Source of the DNA: Gonium pectorale
Taxonomy: Eukaryota > Chlorophyta > Chlorophyceae > Chlamydomonadales > Volvocaceae
DNA length: 64,000 nucleotides
Assembly: GCA_001584585.1 (NCBI GenBank)
Contig: LSYV01000060.1
Coordinates: forward strand, 507,759 to 571,758
Direction of reading: 5' to 3'
The position numbers and the translations under genes are program-made. Positions 1 through 13,200 of this stretch are shown here, piece by piece. How positions within the stretch are numbered: the stretch's first letter is position 1; every line of letters starts with the position of its first letter. Under the pieces are notes generated by a model that ran no database searches, was not told the origin of the DNA, and saw nothing but the letters and a program-made list of their open reading frames with translations.

Positions 1-3000
1 GCCGCCACCACCGCGGCCCGCTGGCTGGCGTTGCTGCCCTCGGGGCACGCCCGCGCCGCCAGCTCGGGAGGGCAGCGCGCGGCCGGCGCGGCGCGTGCGC
101 TGGCGGCAGCGGCCCAGCCGCCGCAACCATCGGCGACGGCGGTGCTGCTGCCACCGCCGCTCCCGGCGGGTGGAACGGATGGCGGTGGCGCGCGAGCCCA
201 GCTCCGCACTATGATGTCCAGGGGCGTGCTCGGGGCAGCGGATGCGGTCCCAGCCACGTGGCCCGTGGCGCTGCTTGATGCCGACATGAGGAGGCCTTCG
301 AAGCCGGCTGGGCGGGGTGCGGCCATCCGGTCATAGCAGCGCAGCAGCGCCTGTTGGGTCGGTTTGGCCGAAGGAGAGGGCGAGGAGGAGGAGGAGGAGG
401 AAGGTGAATAAACGAAACGATCTGCCGTGAGCGGGAAAACTGGAACAAGAACTCGAGAGCTCCGGGCTGACCAAGCTGTGGGCCCAAGCTGAGGTCACGG
501 CAGGAGAAGCTCTGACGTGGGCGACTGGAAAGCCGACGGCGAATCCCAGTGCGTTGCAGCGCACGCGGTATCTCTTGCAGAGGATAACGCCTACACCACC
601 TACACCACGGACAACACCCGCAACCCCACGCCGGCATCCATAACTGACAGCAGTGCGTGCCCTGCATCGCTGGGCACTGCGGCCATCCCGACCCTTGGCG
701 CACCACCCAGTCACCCACCCACCTGCATTCCACGCCGGTACGTGACCACGTTTCCCAGCCGCTGCAGCCGCCACCTGCGCGGCGCGCGGGCCACCCCGTC
801 ACCGACGCCGCCGCCGCCGCCGCCGCCCTGGGCACTGCCCGCCGCGACCGTGCTGCCGGCGCCTGCAGCAGCACCTCCGCCCACAGCGTCCACACCGCCG
901 GCGCTGCTGCCGCCAGGCGACGCAGCCGCCGCACTTCCGGGTACCCGTGCCGTCGGCGCCATCGCCGTCGCAGGCACAGGCACCGGCACTGGCACCTCCA
1001 GCTCCGGCTGCCAGGGCAGCTGCACCGTCAGCGTCATAACGCCCACATCGGTGACCACACCCTCGACCCACAGCGGCAGCGGGTCCCGGTAGGTCCCGGT
1101 GGTAGCGCCGCCGCCGCCGCCGTCGCCGCCGGAGAGGGGCCGACTGTAGGCGCATGCCGTGCGTAGCATGTGAGGCGGCGTGCGGGCGTCCGAGAGGCGC
1201 ACCCGGTCTCCCACCTGCATTGCATTTTGCGTGCATCAGCCCCAGTTTCGCGTTAGTTTGCCATCCCAGGGTTCATGCTCATGTGTGGTGCATCTCACGC
1301 ATAGACGTTGGTCTATACCGCGTTGACGCAATGCCCCAGCCAAGGATTCGCGCGGGCGCGAGCAATCTTACGCGTGGGGAGCAAAGGCGTAGACAGTCGC
1401 AAGCGAGGCGAGGGCTGCGAGGCTGCACGACAAACGTACGCAGGAGTGCGGGAGTCCCCGATGGGTGGAGGGACGGAAGCTTGCGGCGCGCAGCGCGCGG
1501 CTCAGGGGTGCGGGCATGTAGGTAAGGAGTCAGGAGGCAGAAGGAATGAAAAGAAGCGGTGCACGGCTTGATGGCAGGTGTTTGAGTGCGCTCCTAAGCT
1601 CCACATCGATCGTCACACCGCAGCCCACACCGTGGGGCAGCACGGCAACGCAGGTCAATTGCGCCAGCAGCCATAACTGCGCATGGCAAAGGCTTTCGGC
1701 AGTGGCATACAACGCACCCGGATCGACTGCCCGCCGCCGCCGCCGCCGCCGGACGAGATGGGCAGACCGCCCAGGTTTCGGAGCTCCAGCGAGAAGCCGT
1801 CCTCGGCCCCACCGTCCGGGGACAGCAGACCCTGCGCATCCGCGCTGAGCCCCCGCCGGCCCGCGAAGGCGTCGTGCCCTTCCACAGTGAGGGCGCCTGT
1901 CGCCTCGTCGTAGTCCCGCCCCTGCACAGGCGCCGCCACCGCTTCGTCCACCGGCCCTTCGCCACTGCCGTCGCCATCGCTATCCCGGCTCGAAGCGCCA
2001 GTGTCTGGAGGACCGGGCGCAACTGCGTAGTCGTCGGTGGCGGCAACGGCGGAGCTGTACGGCTCTGCAGGCGGCGGCCGGGCCGACGCCGGCGGCGGCG
2101 CCGCCACCAGATCCACCAGCTCTATCGCCTGGCTGGCGGCCGCTCCACCGCCACTGCCGCCGCTACGAGCCGCCGCCGCCATCTGCGCGCGCCACCGCTC
2201 CTCTGCCAGGCGGCGCATCTCGCGGCCCGCCAGCGCCTCCAGGTCGGAGCGCTCATCCTGGCCTGGTCGCCGCCGCCCTGCTGAGCCGCCGTCACGGCCG
2301 CGTTCGCGCTGCCGACGGGCCCTGGCGGCCGCGTCCACGCGCTCCGCAATGAACCCCCACAGAGTGATTGGCGGCGCCGCCACCGGCGCCGCAGCTCCGC
2401 CACCGCCGCCGCCGCCGCCGCTGCTGCCGGGGAGAAGCCCCGCCACCTCGTCCATCGCGCGCAACGCCAGCTGCACGTCGGCGCTGTGTGTCTCCTCCAG
2501 GGCCTCGTACGTGAGCACGGCGGCCCAGTGTCTGCAGTACGGGGCCACGCTCGCGCGGTCGTCGCCGCCCCAAGCCGATGAGGCCGCATCGGTCTCGGCC
2601 GCCTCGGCAGCGTTTAGGAGCACCCCGCAGATTAGTAGCGCTGACTCCCTGTCCGCGCCGCTGCACGTGACTGCATCCAGCAGCCGCAGCAGCAGCCGGG
2701 GCGTGAGCGCGGCCGCAGCAGCCGACCCGTGGGTCGTTGGCGCCGTCGGCGGCGCCGCCACAGATGTCAGGATCTCCGACATGAGATCCGGAACCATCTC
2801 CGGCTCATGGCGGCTGGCATCCGCGCATGCAATGCAGGCTGTGAGCAGCAGCTCCAGGTCCCGCTCGCCCAGCAGCGGCGCCGGGTGTGGGCTCGTCAAG
2901 CCCCCGAGGGGCCCCACGGCGGCCGTTGCTGCAGCGGCGCCCGCTGCATTGCTGGCGGTCGCGTCCTGCGCGACCTGGGCGCTGCCCGCCGCCTCCCGTA

Positions 3001-6000
3001 TGACCTGCCACACGCGCGTCACCGCCTGGGGGCAGGTCACCAAGGCGCCCGTGGAGGCGGCGACGCGGAGCACCCGCAGGGCCCTGCGGATGTGGGTGGG
3101 TGGGTGCGTAGTGGGACGGCGACAGAAGGGGCGTGTTCAGCCGGCAGTGTTGAGCTGTATTTGGGTCAGCAAACCGGAGGCGGTTTGGGGCTAACGAGCA
3201 GCCGCAGGTGCCCGGCACAGCTTCGTGAACGGAAGGTGACGCACCTGTCAATGGTTCCCCGGAAGGAGGCCACTGCAGTACGACTTGGGCCCGCTCCGGC
3301 GGCTCCGGACCCCGCCTCCCGGGCCGCGCCCGTGCCCGGGCCAGCGGGGCCCTCCAGCATCCAGCCCACCACCTCGCCTGCAGCGCTGGCGGCGTGCAGG
3401 CGGGCGGCGCAGCGCAGCAGGCCCAACGCCGTCTCCTCGGGCAGCAGGGGCCGCGCCTGTGCGCCATAGAGGCAGACGTAGACGTCATGAGGATCCGCCC
3501 GCACATTCGCACGGCGTGTTTGTGCCTCTCAGCATGCCAGCTTTGCACGCAAGGGCTGACATCCCCCATCTACCCAACACCCTCGAGGTGGCCACTTGAC
3601 ATGGCGCCCGCACTCAAGTGCAGGCGGTTCCCAGCCACAGCCCAACCGCCTGCAGCAGCCCCACTTCACCGCAGCTCGTAAGCGGCCATCACCTATCTCG
3701 CATGCGTCCTCAGGCTACACGCACCCCCCCGGGCCACCCTCAGCGCCCTTTCGTACATGCCCGCACACTCACACCCACAACCCACCAGCCACCCACCAGC
3801 CGCGCCGCCTTCATCGCCGCCGTCAGCTTGCCCTGCCCCGCCAGGTCGCCTGCCAGCCTGGCCGCGGCAGTGCATGCGCCCGCCCTGGCGGCTTGGCTGA
3901 CGGCCAAGCGAGCCCGCAGCGCCTCTAGGGCCGCCACGTCCTCCGGCGCCGTGGGCTCCTGCGACCAGATATGTTCCAGACGAGTAAACGCAAAGATGGC
4001 GGCGGGTGGGTACAAGGGCACGCCCCAAATCGATTTAATCATCAAGTGAACAGTCCACGCCCCATCACGCCCTATCATGTAGGACAGTGCCTCAGTGTGA
4101 GATGCATATATGAGCGTGCTGATCGGAAACGGGGCAGAGTTGTTAACCTAATCCCATCCCTCGGCCCTTGGCATGTGCTCCTGCTCATACCTCAGTCGGG
4201 GGCAGGGCATTGCTACCGCCGCCGTCCGCGCCCGCATCCGCCCCAGCACCTCCCCGGGACGCCTCGTCCTCCTCGTCCGCCGCCCGTAGCCCCGCGCCGC
4301 GCAGGTGCACGACGCCGCGGCTCTGCAGCGGCAGGCGGTCGCTGACGACGTAGATCTCGTACCGCAGCAGCGGCTCCTTGGTCACCTGGCGCACCGGGAG
4401 CGGAGGGGTGGCGGGCAGGGTGCGTGGCTAGTTGCCACGGGAGGTGCTGGAGGAGCCGCTTGTACTTCCTGGGTGTCGGTAGGTATCCGTTACAGGTTAC
4501 TGTGGCCACCCTCTTTTTTCACGCCTCCATCAAAGTTGGGGATGGTCGGGCCATGGACACGGTAGGTTTTGATGTGCGTCCCTCCACCTAGGGGTAACTC
4601 ATAACTCGTGAAAAGGACAGCGGCACCGGTACCCAAGTGCTTCAAAGGCACACACAGGAGATGCCCCATCCTCCCGCCTGCAATAGAATGAGCACTCGGG
4701 GCATCTCCTATTCTTTTCACATGCACTGCTGATTCGTTGCGCATCAGCCACAATGCCCACTATCGCCGTCAAGCACGGCGACGCGAACCCACCTTGCGTA
4801 TCTGGCCGTCCGCAAACGCCTGCCGGTCGACCTCGATGGTTGCGATGCTCACGCGCGTCAGGGTGTCGCCGCCGCCGGCACCACGGCCGCCGCCACCGCC
4901 GCGTCCACGGCCGCCGCCGCTACGGCCACGCCCGCGCCCGGGACCCCTCGGCGCCAGTCCGACGTTGGGCTCCGGCTCGGTGCTCGGCGCCAGCAGCGCG
5001 ATGGGTGCGCGCGGCGCCACGGGCGGCGGCCCCTTGTGCAGCCACAGGAATGACTGGCTGGTGTTGCCGTTTCGGTAGATCTGGATCCGGTTGGAAGCCA
5101 GATCCAGCCACAGGTTGTGGCTCTGGAGCTCGTGCTTGCGCCGAAAGCAGCCTGCAATACGTCGACAATCAGCAAGCTGCAATAACTTGCATATGGTTTG
5201 ACAACGAACGCCAAAATGCAGGCGAAGAGGGCAAAGGGCCGACGGTGACTTGCAGATCCGAACAGCTGTGAATGTCCAAAATGAAGACGGCACATATAGC
5301 TGCATACATAGTCTACATACGCCACACGCATGCCGCGTTCTTGACGGGGCTCGGCAGCCCGAGTGATGCACGCACCCGCAAAGGCGAACACGAGCATGTC
5401 GGCGCCGCACTTGTAGGTGCCCGGAGCGGGGAAGGCCTCATTGATGTACATCACTATGACCTGCATTCACACATGCATGCAAACGTACGGCGGCGCATAC
5501 AGGTGTACGAGAGGTGTACGACCGTGCTGTCGCCCGCCCTATCAGTACCGTACATTGGGTGCAAACGGTCTCATGTTCGGGCGTTGCTCGCTCAACATAT
5601 AGACATCCCCCAAGAGCACCTGGCTCGCTCGTCGGCACCTCGAAGCAACCTCCTAGCTATCCCGTTGATGCGATGGCGGTCGCCTGCTCCCAGCCGGCCA
5701 GCGCCGTTGCCCCGTTCGACGACCGCACTTGCTTGGGTGATGACTTCGATTAGTTGGGGCACCCGTCATAAGTCAATCCAGCCGCCAAGCACCCCGCCCG
5801 CCAATGGATGAACGGCCACAGTTTAATCCACCCCGACCGACCTGCGACGGCTCCGCCATCTGCAGCACCAGCAGCTTCTTGCGGAACGCCGTCAGCGCGG
5901 TGTGGAAGTGGTCGAAGGCCAGCGGGTCGTCACTCTCACCTGACCACAGGGACACGCGGGCAGCAGCTTACTTGCGGCTGCATGGATGGGCAGACAGGTG

Positions 6001-7270
6001 CCGACAGAAGCACAAATAAACACAACGCAGGGCAGTGCGGGCTCACAGTCCCCATCACACATATACACACACATCAACTAAATTACAAATAAATGACATA
6101 AATGAAGCTGCGCGCTCTGCCCATCCTAAGCTCCGAGCGAGCGAGGATGGATGTGCATCACCCTCCCACCCACCCTCGCCCAGCAGCTTCCAGTGCAGGC
6201 CCTCGCCTCCGCCCAGCTGGTAGGCCGCCAGGTCGTCGGGCCCCAGCAGCGCCGACTGCTCCAGCGCGTTGAACACCAGGCAGCGCGGCACGCCGGCCGC
6301 CAGCGCGAACAGCCGCTGCGAGCACGGCACAAACCCCAGACTTACGGCTTGCGCTGTTTCCGAGCCGCCGGCTCCAAGCTAGCAAATCCGGTCTTCCGGT
6401 GCCCCACGCCAACTAGATGGCTACAGATCCATCCAAACAAAGACAGCCGTTGCAAGGCCCGCATCTCGGCCTCGACGCATGTATGTGTGCGCGCACGGCG
6501 GCTCAGTGTCGCACCCCAAGTCCCCAACCGGCCGTTGCCGACGGCTGCCGGCTCTGCCCGCAAGCATGTACGGTACCCGCCCACCTCGCTCCGCCCTATC
6601 CACAACAAACGCACCGCACTATGCCGCACCATCCGTCCATGCCTGTACCGTATGTCTCGTCGTACATTTATACCCGCCCACAGTACGTTCGCACGCACTC
6701 GCGCACGCGCTCACCTGCTCGTGAGTCATGCGCCCGAAGTCCAGGTGGAGCGCCCAGTCCGCCAGCCGCTGCTGCTGGTCCGGCCGCGCGCGGCACCAGC
6801 GGACCAGCAGGCGCAGCAGCTCAAAGTCGCTCAGCGCCTCGTCAGTGCCGCGGATGAGCCGCATGAGCCCACGTGCGTCCAGGTCCTGTTCGGGTCATCG
6901 TTAATGGGATTGTGCAAAGGCCCCGGTGCGGGGTCTGGTTGATTCGATCGGGTGGCCGCCGGCGGTCTGCAAGGACATCTAGCTACGCGTCAGGGGGCCC
7001 GAACGCCTTGACCGGGCTGGTAAACCATTATCTTCCTTCACGGGATCTCGGTCAGCCTCATGTTTGCAAGTCAGGAAGACCGTCACGAGATGCTCCGATG
7101 GAGCCCGCGCACGGCACGCACTCGAACGTCCCACGGGTCGGTTGGGTCCGCCAGCAGCCCCATCGCGCGGAACTCGTTGTATCCCCGCCAGGCCGCCTCG
7201 GCGGTTCGCTCCATGCGCCGCCACACGCGGCCCTCCAGCCTCGCCCGCTGCTCGGGCGTCAGCGACGACT
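1..7270 (-). other. C-terminal extension of the RDR (about 1,250 residues or more)
   Basis: Twelve exons after the polymerase core stay in frame to the window edge. The first part has recognisable blocks: HLDFGRMTHEQ and RCLVFNALEQSALLGPDDL (exons 6885-6715 and 6315-6174), FRKKLLVLQM (5939-5842), ADMLVFAFA (5460-5376), TLTRVSIATIEVD (5151-4793) and YEIYVVSDR (4385-4191). I have the impression that similar blocks occur near some other eukaryotic RDRs, but I could not check this. The second part (3958-1718) is Leu/Ala-rich and looks like helical repeats. The exon at 1214-750 contains VGDRVRL and WVEGVVTDVGVMTLTVQLP, which resembles a small beta domain. It could instead be a separate downstream gene, but I see no stop or new start between the two parts. 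Confidence 0.6.
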
Positions 7271-10200
7271 CTGCGCGCGACGGCGCACAATCAATCGACA
7301 TCCATACATGCACGCACGCACTGGATGCATGCATGCCCACAACCTGCCCGCCCCTGGATACACATACTGCATATGCGCGGCACGATACGGCAGGGTACGG
7401 ACATGGAAGTACAGCACTTTGAAGAATGGTAGTGTCATTATTACATAGGGACATACAAATGCTGCCATCATGGCTTGCTTGGGACGCGCCGCTTTTCCGC
7501 TGCGAGTCGTACGCCCCCGCCAACCGGCCGGCAGGGTGCAAGCTAGCCCGGCGGTCCCTCGCTCGCCGTACGCGTGACGACGCCCCAGCAGCCACCGACC
7601 CACAGATAGACCCACCGGTCAGCTGCAGGTGCTGCGGGATGGCGGTTGCTGCGCCGGTGGACACCGAGTCCACTCCGCGGGAGAAGAGCTGCGACAGGGC
7701 GCGGCATTCGGCGCTCGCGGGCCCCAGCTCGCTGACCCCCGCCCACAGGTGGTACAGGCGGTCGATGCGGCCCAGCAGGGCACCGCAGTAGCCGACAAAG
7801 TAGCTGCACGGGTTGTGGGCGTGTGTGGGCGCGAGCGCGGGAGCGCGAGCGCGAAGGCGTGAACGCGTGCGTGATAGACATTGCACGTAGCTCTGTGAGA
7901 GAGCACGAGGTTCGTGTCCTCAGCTGGCTAGCCTGGTGGGGCATGCGTTGGGTGGGAGTCGCGGGTTACAGGTTACAGGTTACACGTCCGTCAAAGCCGG
8001 GGGGGCCATGGACGAATTGCGAATATTGGGGTGGGGGAGCGGGTTATGGTCCTCATCTCTACCCCGCTTCAGCGCCTGACGCCGAAGAACAGCGTGCCTG
8101 GTATCCCAGACAGCCTGTCAAGGGAGTCGCGGGAGCCGCTGTAATGAAAGCAACACGAGCGTCGTCATAGCTCTGTCCTCGTCACGACTACGGCAACAGT
8201 TGCGGTTGTAACATGGCAATCAAGCAACCGCCGCGCCTCACCCTCTCCCGCCCTGCCCTTTCACGTTCCTCTTATGATTCCCCGCCGGCAGCCCCGCCCA
8301 GAAGCGACCCCTCCCTCACTTGATCAGGTGGCTCATGCTGATCCGCCCGGCTTGCACCTCGGGCGCGGCATCGTACGGGACTGGCGGGGTGCGCCGCGCG
8401 GCGTTGACGATGTCCTCGTCCCAGATCACCAGGAAGGTGTCGCCATCCAGGTCACCTATATGCGTGGGGCCGACACAAAACAGGAGTGAGGCCCTAAGGC
8501 TGGCTACTACCAGGTTACAGGTTACACGTACGTCAAAGCCGGGAGGGCCGTGGACGAATTGCGAATATTGGGGTGGGGGAGCGGGTTATGGTCCTCATCT
8601 GGACCCCGCTTCAGCGCCTGACGCCGAAGAATGGCGTTCCTGGTATCCCAGACAGCCTGTAGGTAGGATCCTACCGCAGCTGGCGGGGCCTCCTTCATAA
8701 TAGTAATCATGTTACGATGCCTAAAGCCCAAAGCAGTCTCGAATGGCTACTACCGGCGGGTGCGCATGTGGCTCCGTCTTACATGCATGACGATCGACCC
8801 GCGAAGCACCCTTGACCGCTGTACCGGGTGCGTGATCGATCGCGCATTCCCAGCAGTGCACATCCGTAACGTGTTGGCCCGCTGCGTGCCCATGTTGCGA
8901 TTCCTGTATAACCGAGATGTATCTAACAGGCGGGTACGTACGCGACTTGACCCACCGCCCGATGCTTCGTCAGCCGTGGGCCGCGGCCCGTGGGTCGGCA
9001 GCACCAGCACGTCCACCAGATGACCGCAGGCGGGGCAGTCCACCACGTCCAGGACGCGCACGTCGGCGGGGTCGTAGCAGGGGTTGCGGATCTGCGGGGC
9101 CGGGATCGGGGCCCGGATTGGGGCTGGCTGGGATCCGGGCCTGGATCGGGAGCAGGGCATGGAGGGGAAGTGCGCCGCGGTATTCATCGTGGGGATGATA
9201 TGGGCGTTGCAGCGCCCGGTACGTAGCCGGTGTCATGAATGCGGCGCCGCGCAAGCGACCAAGCAAGGCAGTCGGCACGTGCACATGCAAACATGCCGCC
9301 TGTCAACTACAGCGTACCAGCTCGGCCATCCCCGGCCCGAGCCCGGCCCCGGCCCCGGCCGTAACCCCGGCCCAGTTCGCACACACGCACGCAGGAAGCA
9401 AGCACACACACAGCTCAGCCCAGCCGCGGTTGCCGTTCCGGTCACAGCCCAGCCCATCACGCACGCACCATGACCACGCTCCCGCCCACCAGCCGCTTGG
9501 GCTGACCGTCAACCAGCGGCTGGAAAAAGCACTGCCCGTACAGCAGCTGTGGCGGCTGCTTCTGGCGTCCTGATCCTGACGCAGCTGCTGCGAGCTCTGC
9601 GTTTTTAGGGTGGACGATCGAGATGGATTCATGTTACTGGTGAACCCCAGATGGACAGAATGCAGGTCTAACATACAGGTCCCGTATGTAGAGCTGGTTC
9701 GGCATGCATGCACACACGCCAACAAACGCACATACTCTCGCGCCCACCTTGCGACGGCCAGTCAAGGCTGGGATCCGCGACTCCAAACACGCGGCGGGAC
9801 TTCTCCAGCAGCACGCGGATGCGAGGCGACACCCGCGAACGGGCGCCGACGCCGCCCCCGGCATCGTCAGCGTCGCCACGACCCGCCACCGCTGCGCCGC
9901 CAGCGGGGCCGCCGCTGTCTGTTGGCGGCTCCGCGGCCGCTGGCGGCGGCAGCGACTCTGGGACGACTGCGTCGCTGGCGGCGCCTTCTAGGGCGGGCGG
10001 GGCTGTGCCGCAGGTTGAGTCGAACGCGCCCGCCAGCTCCCCCAGCAAACCGTCGTCCTCATCGCCGATCGGGTCATCCAGCTCGCCGCCTTCAGGGCCA
10101 CACACCGGCAAATGGCGGGTGGTGCATGCGCTTGCACGTGCGGGCGCGGCAAGAGGTAGCAGCAGCAGCAGCCGCAGCAGCAGCGAGGCCGAACGGAAGG

Positions 10201-13200
10201 CAGGGAGGCCAGCAGACGACGGCCCCGATTAAAGATCGAGCTAAGCCGGCTTGCCATGGGCCAAGCATACATAACCGAACAAAGTGACATTGATGGTTTA
10301 GCATGCTTCATCCTTAGTCCCCAGCCCAGCAATATCAGTCTTCTCGTGCGCGCACCTTGCTGGCCGAGCTGGCCAGGCTGGTGCGGACGCTGCGGTTGCT
10401 GCGGCTGCGGGGTCGGCTGTGACGGCGGCACGGGCGACAGCGGCGGCAGCACCTTCACCAGCTTGTCCATCTCCTCGCGCTGCATCTCCCGCAGCACACT
10501 CCGCACTCGGCTGCGCGCCGCCGCCGCCGCCGCCTCCAGGGCGCCCAGCTCCCCGGGCGGCGCGGGTGCCAGGCCATACTCCACGAGCAGCTCCGCCTCC
10601 TCCATCTGCGTTTGTGCGCACGCAGGCACGCAGGCATGCATGCTCGCACACACAGCCTAGCATAGTGTAGCGCGCAGCAGCTGCCGGGCCAGTCACGGCG
10701 GTCCCCAGCCAATCAAGCATATGTGCGCAAACCAAATTGAACTGTTATTGTACAACCCCGACGGCGGTTGCGTGGGAAAGCAGGGCGAAATAAATCCGAC
10801 GGTGGCATGGACTACGTGGACACATCCACGCTCGCCCACCCGCTCGTGACGGTGTGTTTGCACGTGTGATGACGCGGGGTACGAATTAAGTGTGCTCATG
10901 GATGGGCCCTGAGCGAGCTCGTGTCCCCTAGACCGGGTCACTCCTCAACCCACGACGTCCAAAGATAGAGCCCGTATCTATCGCCAGCTAGTGCGTGTGG
11001 CTCGGTACTGCCAGCCAGCTAGTGTCTCGAGCGATCCAACCTCCGTCGCCAACACGGCAGCAAAATGTAGGCCACGCAAAATGTAGGCCACGCAAAATGT
11101 AGGCCAGCTCGGTTGCGTTGGCAGACGGCACACACGCACGGACGCCCGCACCTTGTTGACCGCCAGCAGGTAGCGCAGCGCCGCCTCCTCGTCGCGGAGC
11201 AGCTGCGCCAGGTCCGCCAGGTGCGCCGCCTGGCGTCGCACCATCACCTCCTCCGGCACGCCCAGCGCCGAAAGCAGCATCACCGCCTGCGTGGCATCCC
11301 CGCATACATACACACACATGTACACGAGCATGTACATGCACGTATCCCTTGCGCACGTGTGTTTTCTATCTGTGGAAAAGTTACAGGCGGAGAGGCTCGC
11401 AGGTCACAGGTGTGGCAGGCATGCGTGCGGGTATGGACGGGGTTAACCCTTGCGCACGTGTGTGGCTGGCACGCGCGCGGGTATGGACCGGGCTTGAAGG
11501 GTTGATGAGACCCGAGTATCCAATCGACACCGCGCGGGTACATATGATCGGGCGGTGACAAGCTGCGCCGACGTCCGTGCACCCATACCGGCTCCCTCTG
11601 CTGGCTTCTATCTGTGCACAGATACCACACAAACCGCTTCGCTTTGCACCATTGCACGCACGGGTGTCATACGTCCGTACCTGGCTGTTTAAGAAGCCGT
11701 ACTTGTACGGCTTGGAGTAGTCCACAACCCCAAACACCAGGCGCGCCGCATCATCCGGAGCACTCTCCGCTGCTGCCCCGCTGCCGCCGCTGGCACCGGC
11801 GGCGTCGCCGCTGCTGCTGCTGCCGTCACCGCAGTCCTGTGGTGACGGCGACGCGGCCTGCTGCGGCCGTGCTTGCTTCTGTTGCTGCTGCTGCTGCTGC
11901 GACCGCTGCGGCGCCCTGAACTTGCACATGGACTTGCGCAGCTGCAGGTGGACCTGCTGTTCGGGCGGCCGGTCCTTGTTGAGCGCATCGAGCCCAGGCT
12001 GCACCGCGACAACGCCTTTGTAGCCCAGGTAGCGGATCTGCGACAGGAAGGGTAGTACCGGTGGGTCGCTACATAGCAGCAGGTTCGTTTCATGAACGAT
12101 AGCTGCGGGCAGCTGGCTGGCCGCCTGCCTGTCAGTGTACGGAGGTATGCACCTGGAACACGCTGGGAACCCAGCGCCGCCCCCGGTGGCTGATGCACAG
12201 GCGGCGGGCCAGGTAGGTGGCCAGCTGCAGGGAGCAGTAGCCGCAGCCGTCCGTGTACTTGAAGCGGCCGTCGGGCGTGCAGATGTCGTCAATCTCCTCG
12301 TGCCTGGACGGCGGCAGGCAGGCGGGTGGGTGGGTGGAAGGGTGGCAGGGTTATGGCGTCAGGTGCGGTCGTCTAGGTAGGGGTGCGGGCATGGATAGAG
12401 GCCTCACGCACGCACTGCCTGCACCTGCTTCGTTCTAGCTACCTAGACAGCAGGTGGCGGCTGTCCGGAATGGAGTTCGCGCAAGCAGTGATTAGGCCCT
12501 CCATATATGTAAACACACACACACACCCAATCAACCACTGCAGATACGATTAAGACGTACGAACAGACCACGCACCAAAGCCAGGCCGATTTCAGTTCTC
12601 GCCGCTGTGCCACGGCGGGCACAGTGCACATGCGCGATGGCGCGTTCAATCGTTGCTAAGAGCAGGGAGTCCAGAAAGGCACGGACGGGCCTTGCGTCCA
12701 TCCAGAGCTCTTGGACCGCTTTGTTCACGGCGGGACACTGCTCTCACACGCGCACGCACGCGCCCAACGAGCGCCAGACGCGCAGGTGGCGGTGCGCGGC
12801 GGCCGAGGCGGCCGCCCCTCGGACTACTCTGACTCCCTGACTCTCGATGGAGCGAGATGAGGCATGCCCGCTGTTGTTGGCGCTCGCTCGCAGCTTCGCG
12901 CTGTCCCCAGTACGTACATACATGAGCAATCAAACTGCAGCCGGTCTGTCTATCTGTATGCATGCGTGTAATGCCTACCTGCGCAGCTGCTCGGGCAGCT
13001 CCACGGGTCTGAAGCGGCTGAACAGTAGCGCCGTCCGCTTGGCGCGCTTGGCCACGGAGGCGATGGAGCGAAAGTCAGCCCAGCGGCACAGCATCTCCTC
13101 CACCTGGTGTTTGATTGATTGGTGGAGGCGCACGCGGCGTGCTCAATGCAAGCATGGTACGCAGCGGAGCAAGTAAGGCGGCTTCCCTTCTTTATGCAGT

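Larger units (their letters stand above)
7616..10089 (-). other. RDR catalytic block with DLDGD exon
   Basis: Five exons (10089-9748, 9575-9469, 9091-8956, 8455-8320, 7803-7616) code the polymerase active-site region. The exon at 9091-8956 ends in ADEASG. The next exon begins GDLDGDTFLVIWDED, so the join gives SGGDLDGD, the position of the metal-binding DxDGD motif in cellular RDRs. All three aspartates are present, so the enzyme looks catalytically competent. The following exon starts YFVGYCGALLGRIDRLY and includes SQLFSRGVDSVSTG, matching the conserved segment that follows the active site in plant and fungal RDRs. The exon at 10089-9748 carries an acidic, Ala/Gly-rich insertion before RRVFGVADPS, unlike the more compact family norm as I know it. 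Confidence 0.85.

Noticed and set aside
2037..3194. 385-codon plus-strand frame
   Set aside because: Antisense to the RDR exon 3083-1718, which keeps phase with its neighbours; the plus frame is Ser/Ala/Arg-rich shadow.
12304..12978. Extra RDR exon in the 675-bp intron
   Set aside because: Several open frames exist, but the exons on each side already join in phase and give a normal spacing before TDGCGY.
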